Source: Thermomicrobiales bacterium
Lineage (GTDB): Bacteria; Chloroflexota; Chloroflexia; Thermomicrobiales; CADCWN01
Assembly: GCA_030446685.1 (NCBI GenBank)
Contig: JAUJMV010000011.1
Span: 29,324 to 93,323 of the forward strand
Reading direction: 5' to 3'
DNA: 64,000 nt
Shown: piece after piece, positions 57,443-64,000 of the stretch
Position numbering within the stretch: the stretch's first letter is position 1
Layout: each line of letters starts with the position of its first letter
Notes under the pieces: model-generated
What the model saw: only the letters and a program-made list of their open reading frames with translations
The model's database searches: none
Told to the model about the DNA's origin: nothing
Position numbers and translations under genes: made by a program

Positions 57443-58786
57443 TCACCGGCGGCGCACCACCATCCGCAGGCCGTACTTCGGTCGCAGGGTGGGCAGCGTC
57501 TCGGCGACAACCGGATGGCCGGGCAGGAGTTCCAGGCGGAACCGTTGGGCGACCGCCGCCAGCACCAAAGTTGCCTCCATTGTGGCGAAGGCATGACCGA
57601 TGCAGAGGCGCGGCCCGCCCCCAAACGGGAAGTAGGCGTAGCGGGGCAGGCGGTCGGCGAGGCCATCGGCCCACCGATCCGGGTTGAACGCCGCCGGATC
57701 GGCGAAGTAGCGCGGGTCCCGGTGCATCACCCACTGGCTCACCAGGATGTCGGTGCCTTTGGCGACGCGATACCCCGCGAGGTCGAAGTCCACCAGCGCC
57801 TCGCGACCGAGGGCCGGCGCCGGCGGGTAGAGCCGCAAGACCTCTGACACGACCATGCCGGTGTACGTGAGCCGCGGCAGATCCGCGGCCGTCGGCGGAC
57901 GGCCCCCGAGCGCCGCCTCGATCTCCGCCAGGAGCTTGGCCTCCACCTCCGGATGCCGCGACAACAGATACCAGGCCCACGCGAGCAGATCGGCCGCGGT
58001 CTCGTAACCGCCGACGAGGAAAGTCACCACTTCGTCGCGCACCTGGCGATCCACCATCGCCGTGCCGTCTTCGTACCGGGCGTGCAGCAGCGTGGAGAGC
58101 AGGTCGCCGCGGTCGGCGGCGTCCGCGCGCCGCTCCGCGATGATCCGGTAGACGATGCCGTCGATCCGCCGCCGGGCACGCCGCAGGCGCAGATTCGTCG
58201 GCGCCGGGAGGCTGGCCGGCAGGAGCACCTGCGGGCTGCGCACGCGCGCGCTCAGACACTCCAGGGCGCACGCCAGCGCCCCGGCGACCTCGTCCGCGTC
58301 GCCCCAGATGTCGGCGTCGAACAGGGTCTCGGCCACCACGGCCATCGTCAGCCGGCTCATGTCCCGATAGATGTCGCGGGTCTCGCCGTCGCGCCACGAC
58401 GCGATCAGGCGCTCCGCGCAGGCAACCATCGTCGCGCCGTAGGCGGCGATTCGCTCCCGGTGGAACATCGGCTGCATCATCCGGCGCTGCCGCAACCAGG
58501 AGTCGCCCTCGCTCAAAAAGAGCCCGTCGCCGATGAGGGGGCGATCCGCGCGCTGGGCGATGTCCTTGATCACCTTGCGGCTGTTCTTCGCGAGCACCTG
58601 CTCGATGAGGTCGGGGTGGTTCACGAACAGGATCCGCTTCCAGAAGAACCGCAGCGGGACGAGATCCCCGCACTCGCGGGCGCACCGCTCCAAGTACCCC
58701 AGCGTCTCCCGCGACAAGCCGGCCGCGTTGCCGAGGAAGAGGTGGCCCTTCGGCCCCCTTGGGAACGTGGAGGATGCGGTCATCAT
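57443..58786 (-). CDS. Cytochrome P450
   Basis: 447 residues. The heme-binding motif is 'YFPFGGGPRLCIGHAFATME' with the thiolate Cys. The I-helix oxygen site is 'EVVTFLVGGYETAADLLAWA', the K-helix ExxR is 'GMVVSEVLRLYPPAPALGRE', and the PERF-like 'FNPDRWADGLADRLPRYAYF' is also present. It is soluble with no N-terminal anchor. It belongs to the bacterial CYP102/CYP110-like broad group that oxidises fatty acids or terpenoids; substrate unknown. No ferredoxin gene lies nearby. It faces smc tail to tail, and a copy of the smc 3' end lies on its other side (58938). Confidence 0.93.
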   Translation of the reverse strand: MMTASSTFPRGPKGHLFLGNAAGLSRETLGYLERCARECGDLVPLRFFWKRILFVNHPDLIEQVLAKNSRKVIKDIAQRADRPLIGDGLFLSEGDSWLRQRRMMQPMFHRERIAAYGATMVACAERLIASWRDGETRDIYRDMSRLTMAVVAETLFDADIWGDADEVAGALACALECLSARVRSPQVLLPASLPAPTNLRLRRARRRIDGIVYRIIAERRADAADRGDLLSTLLHARYEDGTAMVDRQVRDEVVTFLVGGYETAADLLAWAWYLLSRHPEVEAKLLAEIEAALGGRPPTAADLPRLTYTGMVVSEVLRLYPPAPALGREALVDFDLAGYRVAKGTDILVSQWVMHRDPRYFADPAAFNPDRWADGLADRLPRYAYFPFGGGPRLCIGHAFATMEATLVLAAVAQRFRLELLPGHPVVAETLPTLRPKYGLRMVVRRR

Positions 58787-58937
58787 CGGACCCTTCCCTT
58801 CAGACTTGGCCGCAGTATCTTTCCAATATTTTCGACATTCCCGAAATTACTGTAACACAGCTAGGCAGAGTGTCAAGAGTGCGCGGGGCGTTGTCCGCGT
58901 CGCTCGGTGACGCTGGCCGTGCCTTATCGTCTCCCCG

Positions 58938-58974
58938 CGCTTGGACGACGCCCTGGCCCAGGCCAGTCGCTGAA
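58938..58974 (+). repeat. Remnant of the smc 3' end
   Basis: TTGGACGACGCCCTGGCCCAGGCCAGTCGCTGA matches the last 33 bases of smc (57388-57420) with about three differences. It lies 1.5 kb away, on the other side of the P450 gene, in the same orientation. Confidence 0.75.
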
Positions 58975-59057
58975 CGTCCTGAAGGGTTGACTTCACGTCA
59001 AAGACGCAGTACCGTACCATTGTTAGTATTGTTGCGAGTATCTATTGGAGTACCGTG

Positions 59058-59345
59058 ATGCGCACTATTCCCGCCCAGGAGATCAAGCGACGCGGCATCG
59101 GCGCGGTCGATGAACTGCTAGAGGGAGGCCCCGTCTACGTCATCACCCACAACCGGCCGCGCTACGTCATCCTCGACGCCGAGCAGTATCGCGAGTTGCT
59201 GGCCGAGCGCGAGGAAGCCTACCTCGCCCGCATCCGCGCCGCGAGGGCTGATGTCGCGGCTGGGCGTGTCCAGCGTTTCGACAATGCGGACGACCTACTG
59301 GCCGCGATCGACGCCGTGGACGAGCGCGCCGAAGACACGGCATGA
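59058..59345 (+). CDS. Phd/YefM-family antitoxin
   Basis: 95 residues from ATG 59058, behind GGAG. 'MRTIPAQEIKRRGIGAVDEL' and 'PVYVITHNRPRYVILDAEQY' are the Phd/YefM fold, which dimerises and binds operator DNA; the tail 'RAARADVAAGRVQRFDNADD' should bind the toxin. It overlaps the RelE-like toxin gene by four bases. Short AGTA/TACT-rich palindromes lie just upstream (59007-59055). Confidence 0.87.
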   Translation: MRTIPAQEIKRRGIGAVDELLEGGPVYVITHNRPRYVILDAEQYRELLAEREEAYLARIRAARADVAAGRVQRFDNADDLLAAIDAVDERAEDTA

Positions 59346-59620
59346 CCTACACCATCGAAACCCCGCCGCGCTTCCTCCGGCGCGCGAAGGGGTTCTTCCG
59401 CGCGCATCCGGACTTGCGTGAGCGGTTCGCGGCGCTGGTCGAGGCCTTGCGACAAGACCCCTTCCAGCCCCGACTGCGCCTGCATCCGTTGCGCGGCGAA
59501 TTAGAGGGCCTCTACGCCGTCAGCCTGACCCACGCATACCGCGTGACATTGACGATCGCGATCACGGAGTGCGCGATCGTCCTCCTCGACATCGGCAGCC
59601 ACGACGCAGTCTATCGGTAG
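59342..59620 (+). CDS. RelE/YafQ-like mRNA interferase toxin
   Basis: 92 residues from ATG 59342. 'IETPPRFLRRAKGFFRAHPD' and 'ALRQDPFQPRLRLHPLRGEL' with 'YAVSLTHAYRVTLTIAITEC' and 'VLLDIGSHDAVYR' follow the RelE fold: two helices, then a beta sheet with basic residues, ending in the G-x-H-D-x-V-Y motif of YafQ/RelE toxins. It is expected to cut mRNA on the ribosome and to be held by the Phd-type antitoxin encoded before it. Confidence 0.87.
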   Translation: MTYTIETPPRFLRRAKGFFRAHPDLRERFAALVEALRQDPFQPRLRLHPLRGELEGLYAVSLTHAYRVTLTIAITECAIVLLDIGSHDAVYR

Positions 59621-59656
59621 GTGGATCGGGCGCGCCACGGCATCGCCGATCGGCAT

Positions 59657-59989
59657 TCAAAGGAATTCGAGGTGATCGTCCATGTCCTCGGCCGTCAGCA
59701 GGTCGCGGATGAGCAGCAGACTGCGAATGATCTCCCCGACCGGGAGTCGCGGCGAGGCGTAGACGATCCCGCGGTGGGAGGCGCCGGCCGCGTGCAGGCG
59801 GAGGAAATCGGTGTCCTGCGTCACCACCACCCGCCCGGTGCGCGTCGCATAGGCGAGCTGCTCATCGTCGGCCACACCACGCAAGCCAGCCTCTTGGACG
59901 GTCTCCACATCACCGCCGCGACGACGCAGCCCCTGGGCGACGGCGCGGGGTACGTGCTCGTCCAGGTAAAAGCGAATTGGGTCAGCCAT
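59657..59989 (-). CDS. DUF5615 PIN-like toxin
   Basis: 110 residues. 'ADPIRFYLDEHVPRAVAQGL' supplies the first acidic residue, 'GLRGVADDEQLAYATRTGRV' the second and 'VVTQDTDFLRLHAAGASHRG' the third. This compact PIN-like family pairs with DUF433 antitoxins, and the DUF433 gene directly upstream overlaps it by eight bases. The enzymatic target is unproven for the family. Confidence 0.85.
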   Translation of the reverse strand: MADPIRFYLDEHVPRAVAQGLRRRGGDVETVQEAGLRGVADDEQLAYATRTGRVVVTQDTDFLRLHAAGASHRGIVYASPRLPVGEIIRSLLLIRDLLTAEDMDDHLEFL

Positions 59990-60281
59990 CCCGCCGTGCC
60001 GGCAGGCGCGACGGCACCCGCTGTCGCAACTCCTCTACCAGGGCCTCGTCCTCGCGCATCACGGCGTCGATGGTCGGGCGGTGATCGTGATAGTAGGCCA
60101 GTGCGGCGTAGACGTCACCCAGCGTCAGGTCATAGGCACTGGCGATCTCGTCCGCGCTCAGGCCAAGCCGCTCGTGCCAGAAAGCGATCTGCTGCACGGT
60201 GATGCGCCTTCCGACTATCCGCGGCTTGCCCCCGGAAATACCGGGCGTCGCGACGACATGCTGCGTGACAACATCAGCCAT
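59982..60281 (-). CDS. DUF433 antitoxin
   Basis: 99 residues from ATG 60281 (GTG 60296 is an alternative). 'VVATPGISGGKPRIVGRRIT' and 'DEIASAYDLTLGDVYAALAY' with 'YHDHRP' are the DUF433 pattern. It is the partner of the DUF5615 toxin and overlaps it, as usual. Compared with the DUF433 at 1106 it has the longer C-terminal helix, so the two belong to different subgroups. Confidence 0.87.
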   Translation of the reverse strand: MADVVTQHVVATPGISGGKPRIVGRRITVQQIAFWHERLGLSADEIASAYDLTLGDVYAALAYYHDHRPTIDAVMREDEALVEELRQRVPSRLPARRDG

Positions 60282-60441
60282 TTCAGCCACGAACACCCCT
60301 ACTACTACCGCGCGAGATGCGGGCGCACAATCGTGGTACGCTACCGGCGGATTCTACTCCACTCCCCGCGGCACGACGCACATCCCCCTGGCGGGGGGGC
60401 GGCGGTGGCGCAGTCTCGCCACCGCCGCCCCGCCCACGCCC

Positions 60442-60936
60442 TTAGCGGATGGCGCAGTGGGCCAGGCCGCGCTTCTCGAGATACTGCTGGTGGTAGTCCT
60501 CCGCGCGGTAGAACGCCGAGGCGGGCGTGATCTCGGTCACGATCGGCCGCCGGTGGCGCCCCGAGCGGTCGCGCCGCTCCTTCGAGGCCCGCGCCGCCGC
60601 CTCCTGCTGCGGGGTGTGGAAGAAGATCGCCGAGCGGTACTGCTCGCCGACGTCCGGCCCCTGGCGGTTGAGCGTCGTCGGGTCGTGGTTCTCCCAGAAA
60701 AGGTCCAGCAACTCGTCGTAGGAGACCCGCGCCGGGTCGTACTCGACCTCCACCACCTCGGCGTGCCCGGTCCGCCCCGAGCAGACGTCCTCGTAGGTCG
60801 GGTTGGCGAGCGTCCCGCCGAGGTAGCCGACCTGCGTCCCCACCACCCCCGGTGTCTGCCGGAACGTCGCCTCGACCCCCCAGAAGCAGCCCGCCCCGAA
60901 GGTCGCCTTCTCCGTCGTCGTCCGTTCAGTCGTCAT
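60442..60936 (-). CDS. msrA: Peptide methionine sulfoxide reductase MsrA
   Basis: 164 residues from ATG 60936. Reduces methionine-S-sulfoxide in proteins. The catalytic Cys is in '[20 protein letters not shown]'. '[20 protein letters not shown]', '[20 protein letters not shown]' and '[20 protein letters not shown]' followed by 'YRSAIFF' are the MsrA signatures. The end '[17 protein letters not shown]' has a second Cys that may resolve the sulfenate. Frame intact, normal length. Confidence 0.95.
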   Translation of the reverse strand: MTTERTTTEKATFGAGCFWGVEATFRQTPGVVGTQVGYLGGTLANPTYEDVCSGRTGHAEVVEVEYDPARVSYDELLDLFWENHDPTTLNRQGPDVGEQYRSAIFFHTPQQEAAARASKERRDRSGRHRRPIVTEITPASAFYRAEDYHQQYLEKRGLAHCAIR

Positions 60937-61183
60937 GATCGCACCCATCCCTGCTTCATCGCGATTGTCCATCCACATGGCGGCGCCAGCCCGCCGCCTA
61001 TCCGATCAGTATACCCCGCCCGCCGGTCCTCCCGCCGGTTCGGACAGGCCGCGCGCTGGCCGACCGACCAGCGCGCGGAGCGCGTCGGGCGCAGTATCCT
61101 ACCGGCACGGCGCAGGCAGCGCCCCCGCGGGTCAACCCGGTCGCGATTGGCCCGGCCCGCGGAGAGGGGAGGGGAAATCGCCG

Positions 61184-61807
61184 ATGGCCTACATCTGCAC
61201 GGACTGCGGCCTGCTGACCTCGGACGAGGTGATCGACCCGCGCGGGCCATTTGTTGTCTGCCCCGCCTGCGGCCACGGACAACCCTTCGTCCGGCCGCCG
61301 ATCTTCGCCGTCACCGGCCCCAGCGGCGCGGGGAAGACGACCGTCGCCCTGCGGCTCCCCCCGCTCCTCCCCGAGTGCGTCACGCTCGACACGGACGTCC
61401 TCTGGGGCCACCTCCCTGCCACCCCCGACGACAATTTCCGCGGCTACCACGACACCTGGCTGGCCGTGGCGTCCGCCATCAGCCAGAATGGCCGGCCGGT
61501 CGTCCTCTGCGGCACCATCACCCCCGAGCAGTGGGAGGCGACAGAGCATCGCCGTTACTTCGCGGCGGCGCACTACCTCGCGCTGGTCTGCGACGACGAA
61601 CTCCTGGCCGAGCGTCTGAGCGCCCGCCCCGCCTGGCGCAACGCCGGCAGCCCCGAGTTCATCGCCAAGATGCAGCGCTTCAACCGCTGGCTCAAGGCGC
61701 ACGCCGCCACGACCGCACCGCCGATCGATCTCTTCGACACCAGCCGCCGCCCGGTCGAGGAGACCCTCGCCCACGTCGCCGCCTGGGTCCGCGCCCGGCT
61801 GCCCTGA
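61184..61807 (+). CDS. Zinc-ribbon / P-loop nucleotide kinase-like protein
   Basis: 207 residues from ATG 61184, behind GGGGAGGGG. The first 35 residues hold two CxxC pairs ('YICTDCGLL', 'VVCPACGHG'), a zinc ribbon. Then comes a P-loop 'IFAVTGPSGAGKTTVALRLP' (near 42), an acidic Walker-B-like 'VTLDTDVLWGH' and a helical end. The fold fits small-molecule kinases (shikimate/adenylate-kinase-like AAA_33 group). The link of zinc ribbon and kinase is not common. Substrate unknown. Confidence 0.75.
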   Translation: MAYICTDCGLLTSDEVIDPRGPFVVCPACGHGQPFVRPPIFAVTGPSGAGKTTVALRLPPLLPECVTLDTDVLWGHLPATPDDNFRGYHDTWLAVASAISQNGRPVVLCGTITPEQWEATEHRRYFAAAHYLALVCDDELLAERLSARPAWRNAGSPEFIAKMQRFNRWLKAHAATTAPPIDLFDTSRRPVEETLAHVAAWVRARLP

Positions 61808-61830
61808 GCGCCGCGACCGGCGCCGCCAGA

Positions 61831-62268
61831 CTACCGCGCCTGCTCCGCCGCCGGCCGCGCGTCCTTCCTGTCCAGGCGCCGGCGGAAGCGGGCCAGATCG
61901 ATCGCGTACGATTCCATCCGCGCCTCGCCGACCCGCTCGTGCTCGTCCTCCACCGTCACCTCGAAGACCAGCCGCGCCCCGTCCACCTCGACCAGCGTCG
62001 CCCGCCCCGTCACCCGCTCGCCGACCGGCGTCGGGGCCAGGTGCCGCAGCGTCACCGCCGCCCCGACGATCCGCTGCCCCGGGTCCAGCGCCGGCCTCGC
62101 CGCCGCGTAGCACGCCCCCTCCACCACCATCAGCAGGTGCGGTGTGGAGAGGACCGTCACATCCGGGTCGTTGCCGACCCCCGCCGCCGTCTCCGCCGGC
62201 CCCACCACGATGCTGTACTCGCCGGCCAGGCCGGGGGCCAGCCGCGCCGCCCCTGTTCCGCCACCCAT
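61831..62268 (-). CDS. Hotdog-fold thioesterase (FlK-like)
   Basis: 145 residues from ATG 62268. 'LAGEYSIVVGPAETAAGVGN', 'DVTVLSTPHLLMVVEGACYA' and 'VTLRHLAPTPVGERVTGRAT' with 'VEVDGARLVFEVTVEDEHER' follow the FlK/YbgC-like hotdog thioesterase. The Thr/His/Glu of FlK can be placed at S/T-x-x-x in 'VLSTPHLL' and in 'MVVEGA'. It would hydrolyse small acyl-CoA thioesters. It is convergent with the kinase gene and divergent from the cysteine desulfurase gene. Confidence 0.8.
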   Translation of the reverse strand: MGGGTGAARLAPGLAGEYSIVVGPAETAAGVGNDPDVTVLSTPHLLMVVEGACYAAARPALDPGQRIVGAAVTLRHLAPTPVGERVTGRATLVEVDGARLVFEVTVEDEHERVGEARMESYAIDLARFRRRLDRKDARPAAEQAR

Positions 62269-62472
62269 CGCCCCGTCACCCTCCCCACCCTCGCCCACCG
62301 GCCGGCGCACCGGCAATCGCACCCGCCCCCTACAACAACGCCGGCAGGCCGCGCCGCCATCCCGCCCGCGCGCCAGCCTGGGCGCATGGTACACTTTACG
62401 TCAAGAGTACCCCGGCGGCACCCCCCGGCGGGTCCGGGTCATCACCACGCAAGCGGAGGCAGGCCAGGCGCC

Positions 62473-63669
62473 ATGACCAGCACCCCCCTCGACGGCGGGA
62501 CGCGCATCTACCTCGACCACGCCGCGACCACCCCGGTCGATCCGGCGGTCCTCGACGCGATGCTCCCCCACTGGACGGCCGGCTGGGGCAACCCCTCCAG
62601 CCTCTACGGCGCTGGGCGGGCGGCGCGCGCCGCGCTCGACGAGGCGCGCGCGACGGTCGCCGGCGTCCTCGGCTGCGCCCCCAACGAGATCGTCTTCACC
62701 AGCGGCGGGACCGAGGGCGACAACCTGGCCCTGCGCGGCCCGCTCGAGGCCGCGCGGGCGCGCGGCGGGGGCGCGCACCTGATCACCACCCGGATCGAGC
62801 ACCACGCCGTGCTGCACGCCGCCGAGTACCTGGAGCACGACGGCGTCGCCGTGACCTGCCTGCCGGTCGACCCCGAGGGCTTCGTGGACCCGGCGGCGGT
62901 GGAGGCGGCGATCCGCCCCGACACCCGCCTGATCTCGGTCGGGTACGCCAACAACGAGATCGGCACGATCCAGCCCCTCGCGCGGATCGGCGCGATCGCC
63001 CGCGCCCGCGGCATCCCCCTCCACACCGACGCGGTCCAGGCCGCCGGCAGCCTCCCGCTCGACGTGGACGCGCTCGGCGTCGATCTCCTCACCATCGCCG
63101 CGCACAAGTTCTACGGCCCGAAGGGTATCGGCGCGCTCTACGTCCGCGCCGGCGCCCCCATGCGCTACCAGCAGCGCGGCGGCCCACAGGAGGGCGACCG
63201 CCGCGCCGGGACCGAGAACGTCGCGGCGATCGTCGGGCTGGCGACCGCGCTGGCCCGCGCCGACCGGGACCGTGCCGCCCACAACGCCCACTGCCGCGCC
63301 CTGCGCGACCACCTGATCGCCGGCCTCCTCGCCGCGATCCCCGACACGCGCCTCAACGGCCCCCCGCCCGGCGGCCCCGACGACGACCGGCGGCTGGCGA
63401 ACAACGTCAACGTCGCGATCGCCGGCGTCGAGGGGGAGAGCCTGGTCATCGCCCTCGACCTGGAGGGGATCGCCGCCTCCAGCGGCTCCGCCTGCACCAC
63501 CGGCGCGACCGAGCCGAGCCACGTCCTGCGCGCCATCGGCGTCCCCGACGACGCCATCGTCGGCAGCCTCCGCCTCACCCTCGGGCGCGACAACACCCCC
63601 GCGCAAATCACGGAGGTGCTGGCGCTGCTGCCCGCGATCGTCGCGCGCCTGCGCGACAGCGCGTGGTAG
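62473..63669 (+). CDS. Cysteine desulfurase (NifS/IscS family)
   Basis: 398 residues from ATG 62473. PLP enzyme that takes sulfur from cysteine for iron-sulfur clusters and tRNA thiolation. The PLP lysine is in 'LLTIAAHKFYGPKGIGALYV' (near 208). The sulfur-carrying Cys is in 'IAASSGSACTTGATEPSHVL' (near 339). 'TRIEHHAVLHAAEYLEHDGV' holds the ring-stacking His. 'YLDHAATTPVDPAVLDAMLP' is the usual N-terminus. No IscU lies beside it in this window; the DUF433 gene follows 60 bases later. IscS versus NifS subgroup cannot be decided. Confidence 0.93.
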   Translation: MTSTPLDGGTRIYLDHAATTPVDPAVLDAMLPHWTAGWGNPSSLYGAGRAARAALDEARATVAGVLGCAPNEIVFTSGGTEGDNLALRGPLEAARARGGGAHLITTRIEHHAVLHAAEYLEHDGVAVTCLPVDPEGFVDPAAVEAAIRPDTRLISVGYANNEIGTIQPLARIGAIARARGIPLHTDAVQAAGSLPLDVDALGVDLLTIAAHKFYGPKGIGALYVRAGAPMRYQQRGGPQEGDRRAGTENVAAIVGLATALARADRDRAAHNAHCRALRDHLIAGLLAAIPDTRLNGPPPGGPDDDRRLANNVNVAIAGVEGESLVIALDLEGIAASSGSACTTGATEPSHVLRAIGVPDDAIVGSLRLTLGRDNTPAQITEVLALLPAIVARLRDSAW

Positions 63670-63729
63670 GATAGGCCCTGGGGTCGGTGCAGTGCGAAAG
63701 GCGACAGCCGGCGACTATGGAGGTGCGAC

Positions 63730-64000
63730 ATGGCCTACGGGTGGCAAGAAGGCTACATCGCCAGCGACCCGGCCATCCTCAAGGGTGAGCCAATTATCAT
63801 CGGCACCCGGACGCCCGTGCGCGCCATCGCCGAGATGTGGCGGCGCGGCGTGACACCGGAAGAAATCCCGACCCAGTTGCCCCACCTGACGCTGGCGCAA
63901 GTATTCGCCGCGCTGAGCTACTTCTGCGATCATCAGGAGGAGATCACCGCGGCGATCGAGCGCAACCGCATCCCCGATGACCTGCTGGACCCTCTCGTCC
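63730..64000 (+). CDS. DUF433 antitoxin-like protein, 3' end cut by window edge
   Basis: ATG 63730 lies seven bases after GGAGG. The frame is open to the window end and reads 'YIASDPAILKGEPIIIGTRT', then 'TPEEIPTQLPHLTLAQVFAA' and 'YFCDHQEEITAAIERN', the DUF433 pattern with its conserved G(T/R)R and the acidic helix. A DUF5615-type partner would be expected just outside the window. Confidence 0.85.
   Translation, partial: MAYGWQEGYIASDPAILKGEPIIIGTRTPVRAIAEMWRRGVTPEEIPTQLPHLTLAQVFAALSYFCDHQEEITAAIERNRIPDDLLDPLV

Overview
The window is very GC-rich (roughly 70% by eye). It carries a T-box leader in front of leuS, a ribosomal-type housekeeping set (ffh, ftsY, smc, obg, rpoD, leuS, lgt) and many short tandem heptamer arrays between genes. 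Together these fit a Chloroflexota bacterium, perhaps near Thermomicrobia. That assignment is inference from gene style and was not tested by phylogeny.

Layout. 0-4 kb: the end of an NHL-repeat protein, a DUF433 antitoxin, a broken AbrB/PIN toxin-antitoxin pair, and a tandem duplication that also carries a broken lutC. 4.2-10.3 kb: a DinB-like protein, a large LutB-LutA fusion (lactate-utilisation type iron-sulfur protein), a J-like/SH3 membrane protein and an isochorismatase-like hydrolase. 10.2-15.6 kb: the SRP pair ffh and ftsY, a NUDIX remnant, a C45 peptidase and a double GNAT protein, all on the minus strand. 15.7-18.7 kb: a lower-GC accessory patch with a PIN protein overlapping a possible nuclease, a small membrane protein and a HigB-like toxin. 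18.8-28.8 kb: recD2, a histidine kinase/response regulator pair, leuS with its T-box leader, corA and two small membrane proteins. 29-36 kb: lgt, obg, a YflT-like protein, a HAD phosphatase and the main sigma factor. 37.5-41 kb: two terC genes, each preceded by a yybP-ykoY manganese riboswitch and a clear promoter. 41-48 kb: an acyl-CoA dehydrogenase, acs, a thiolase, a FitAB/VapBC pair and a MocR regulator. 49-53 kb: a LuxR regulator, pdxS-pdxT and a peroxiredoxin. 53.8-64 kb: smc, a cytochrome P450, a Phd-RelE pair, a DUF5615/DUF433 pair, msrA, a P-loop kinase, a thioesterase, a cysteine desulfurase and a second DUF433 gene cut by the window end.

The most striking object is the leuS leader (26.69-27.08 kb, minus strand). 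A complete T-box leader with a Leu CUC specifier, the conserved T-box motif and an intrinsic terminator has a full tRNA-Ala(GGC) gene sitting between two perfectly complementary 8-base arms, apparently in the loop of its stem III. One promoter would drive the riboswitch, the tRNA and leuS.

Many genes, including ffh, ftsY and smc, are split by single-base frameshifts. Where the correct frame can be restored, the lesion is usually one missing base in a G or C run. The simplest reading is sequencing or assembly error, so the 'pseudogene' and 'frameshift' labels below should be read as properties of this sequence rather than proven biology. Genes on both sides work together in protein targeting (ffh/ftsY), vitamin B6 synthesis (pdxS/pdxT), acyl-CoA metabolism (acs, thiolase, dehydrogenase) and manganese homeostasis (two terC).
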